From NCBI GenBank assembly GCA_934466475.1, contig CAKSLI010000002.1, positions 1 to 64,000 of the forward strand: 64,000 nucleotides of DNA, written 5' to 3'. Positions 62,369-64,000 of the stretch are shown here, in pieces; the first letter of the stretch is position 1, and each line of letters starts with the position of its first letter. The notes under the pieces are model-generated. The model did not search any database. It worked only from the letters and a program-made list of their open reading frames with translations, and was not told where the DNA came from. This DNA is from an uncultured Oscillospiraceae bacterium (GTDB lineage Bacteria > Bacillota > Clostridia > Oscillospirales > Ruminococcaceae). Position numbers and translations under genes: made by a program.

Positions 62369-64000
62369 TTATCTGATTTCCGCCAAAGTAACACTGTGCG
62401 GTGCGGCAGTCACCGTTCCCTCCACCGAATAAAGCGGCTCCGCAGAGGCCTTTCTGCTGTCCGCAAGGATATCGGCTTTCCCGGAGATCCGGCGCTCCAG
62501 CGGCTCGTCACCCGGGTTCACCAGCAGGAGCAGGTTCCCTATATGCGCGATGACTGCGCCGTTTTCTGCTGGTTCATAGCTCAGCTTTTCACGGATCTCG
62601 TCCCCGGTGCGGAGCCGGAGCACGGGGTAATTCTTCCTTATCGCGATGAGTCCCTTGTAGTATTCCATGACGCTCCGGTGTATCGTGACATCGTTCCACT
62701 TAATGCTGTTCACGCTGTCCGGGGAGTTGTAGCTGTCGTGCACGAAGCCTCCGTCCGGATCCGGCTTGCTGCGCAGAAGCTCCTGCCCAGCCTGCATGAA
62801 CGGAATCCCCTGCGACAGGAATACAAGCGCCGCCGCCATTTTATCCGCCGCGATGAGCTCCTCCTCAGCCGCGGACGGCATTGATACCCTCAGCTTGTCG
62901 AACAGCGTAAGATTATCGTGCGCCTCAACGTAGTTCACGGTCTGCTGCGGAGCGTCCGTCCAGCATTCGGACTGCGGACGCTCCACGTCACTGCGGAAAA
63001 CTCCGCCGGAAATAAAGGACTTTATCAGGTCGGACTGCCCCTGTCCGCCGTTAACGTAACCGCAGCCTTCGTCATCAAATACGGAGCCCTTCACGCCGTC
63101 CCGGAAATCATCAGAGAACATTGCGAACTGCGGGAGCTTCACTGCATTGCGCTTCATGGCGCGCTTCTTTTCGGAGAGCGGGGATTTTCCACCCGTCCAG
63201 CCCTCGCCGTAGAGAATGATGTCCGGGTTTATTTTCCGGAGCTTTTCAGCGCAGAGGTTGAGCGTTTTTATGTCCAGGAGACCCATAAGGTCAAAGCGGA
63301 AGCCGTCAAGGCGGTATTCCTCCGCAAGGTAGCACAGGCTGTCCTGAATGAATTTCGACGCCATTGCCCGGTCGCTTGCGAACTCATTTCCGCAGGCGGA
63401 GCCGTTGGAGAGCGTGCCGTCAGCGTTGTGCCGGTAATAGTACTCCGGAAACGTCTTGGTGAACGGAGAATCCGCAGTGCTGTATGTGTGATTGTACACC
63501 ACGTCCATGATTATTCCGATACCGCGGTCGTGAGCCGCCTTTATCAGCTCCTTGAACTCACGGACGCGGGCGGTGCCGTTGTCCGGGTCGGTGGTGTAGC
63601 TTCCCTCCGGGATATTGTAGTTCAGCGGGTCGTAGCCCCAGTTAAAGCCGGCTTCCGGGTCGGCCTCGTCAACGGTCTGGTAGTCGAACACCGGGAGCAG
63701 GTGTATGTGCGTTACACCCAGCTTCGCGATGTAATCCAGCCCTATCACATCGGAAAACGCGTTCGTCACATTCTTCTCGCAGAATGCCCCGAATTTCCCG
63801 CGGAGCCTGAAATTTCCGCTTTCGTCCGATGAGAAATCCCTGACATGGAGCTCATATAAAACCGCGTCCGTATAGCTTTCCAGCCTTACCGGTCGGGAAT
63901 CCTCCCAGCCGTCGGGGTCGGTGCGGGAGAGGTCCGTGACCATTCCGCGTATGCCGTTTGCCCCGGCTGAACGCGCGTAGATGTCTATGGTTTCGCGGGA
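62369..64000 (-). CDS. pulA: Type I pullulanase, N-terminus beyond the window
   Basis: At least 543 residues; the frame stays open to the window end and the extra residues (DIYARSAGANGIRGMVTDLS) fit the family, so ATG 63943 is not the start. GH13 motifs: DVVYNHT, GFRFDLMG (nucleophile Asp), GEGW (acid Glu) and VEAHDN. It cuts alpha-1,6 bonds in pullulan, glycogen or starch. No signal can be judged because the start is missing. Confidence 0.93.
   Translation of the reverse strand, partial: SRETIDIYARSAGANGIRGMVTDLSRTDPDGWEDSRPVRLESYTDAVLYELHVRDFSSDESGNFRLRGKFGAFCEKNVTNAFSDVIGLDYIAKLGVTHIHLLPVFDYQTVDEADPEAGFNWGYDPLNYNIPEGSYTTDPDNGTARVREFKELIKAAHDRGIGIIMDVVYNHTYSTADSPFTKTFPEYYYRHNADGTLSNGSACGNEFASDRAMASKFIQDSLCYLAEEYRLDGFRFDLMGLLDIKTLNLCAEKLRKINPDIILYGEGWTGGKSPLSEKKRAMKRNAVKLPQFAMFSDDFRDGVKGSVFDDEGCGYVNGGQGQSDLIKSFISGGVFRSDVERPQSECWTDAPQQTVNYVEAHDNLTLFDKLRVSMPSAAEEELIAADKMAAALVFLSQGIPFMQAGQELLRSKPDPDGGFVHDSYNSPDSVNSIKWNDVTIHRSVMEYYKGLIAIRKNYPVLRLRTGDEIREKLSYEPAENGAVIAHIGNLLLLVNPGDEPLERRISGKADILADSRKASAEPLYSVEGTVTAAPHSVTLAEIR

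Overview
This window looks like chromosomal DNA of an anaerobic, endospore-lineage Clostridia bacterium, probably a gut Ruminococcaceae/Oscillospirales member. The grounds are a bacterial V-type ATPase operon, an IspH-ribosomal S1 fusion of the clostridial kind, GTP-dependent PEP carboxykinase, a SpoIIQ-like M23 protein, Feo iron uptake with a FeoB-associated Cys-rich protein, and consistent AGGAGG ribosome binding sites with sigma-A type promoters. No species name is claimed. No rRNA, tRNA, CRISPR array, prophage or transposase gene was seen.

Layout. 1-8786 (+): V-type ATPase operon (stalk, C, I, K, F, E, A, B, D). 8827-16855 (-): a UrtABCDE-type ABC importer, a CodA-family deaminase, a PucR-family regulator and a small membrane protein. 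16964-22869 (-): a compact type II fatty-acid/polyketide-like cluster (acyltransferase, ACP, fused KS-CLF, FabG, FabZ, Sfp-type PPTase, flavin reductase) behind its own promoter. 23126-31164: Na+/solute symporter, Na+/Pi cotransporter, SpoIIQ-like protein, PEP carboxykinase, patatin lipase. 31402-36017 (-): ferrous iron cluster (two FeoA, FeoB, Cys-rich protein, DtxR-like regulator, HMA protein, DUF2325 protein) with repeated palindromic operators. 36282-39564 (+): RHH-like protein and ClpB. 39823-45342 (-): ispH-rpsA, plsC, cmk, a BaiN-like flavoprotein and RpiR. 45556-50996 (-): cell-envelope lipoproteins, an M23/LysM/G5 protein and HPr. 51563-62334 (+): zinc-finger membrane protein, a GT2 plus two paralogous GT-C-like membrane proteins, KtrB, two RNA-modifying methyltransferases, a tiny membrane protein and FolC. 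62369-64000 (-): type I pullulanase, cut by the window edge.

The most unusual signals are non-coding. Three structured repeat elements (39646-39778, 47261-47509, 49470-49657) each sit immediately 3' of a transcription terminator stem, and in each case the whole stem is duplicated on the other side, so that only the distal copy keeps the U-tract. A separate MITE-like family (13521-13799 and 49704-49865) has perfect 17-bp terminal inverted repeats and 4-bp target duplications. It shares with the element at 39646 a conserved two-sided internal loop (CAGATGCTAGG / TGACAACG..GCAGATG) inside otherwise different stems, which suggests a common RNA or DNA structural module.

The best protein candidates for an undescribed system are the single-chain KS-CLF cluster and the CodA/Urt/PucR module. 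The CodA-like enzyme keeps its metal ligands but has changed substrate-pocket residues, which argues that the 'urea' transporter may carry another nitrogen compound.
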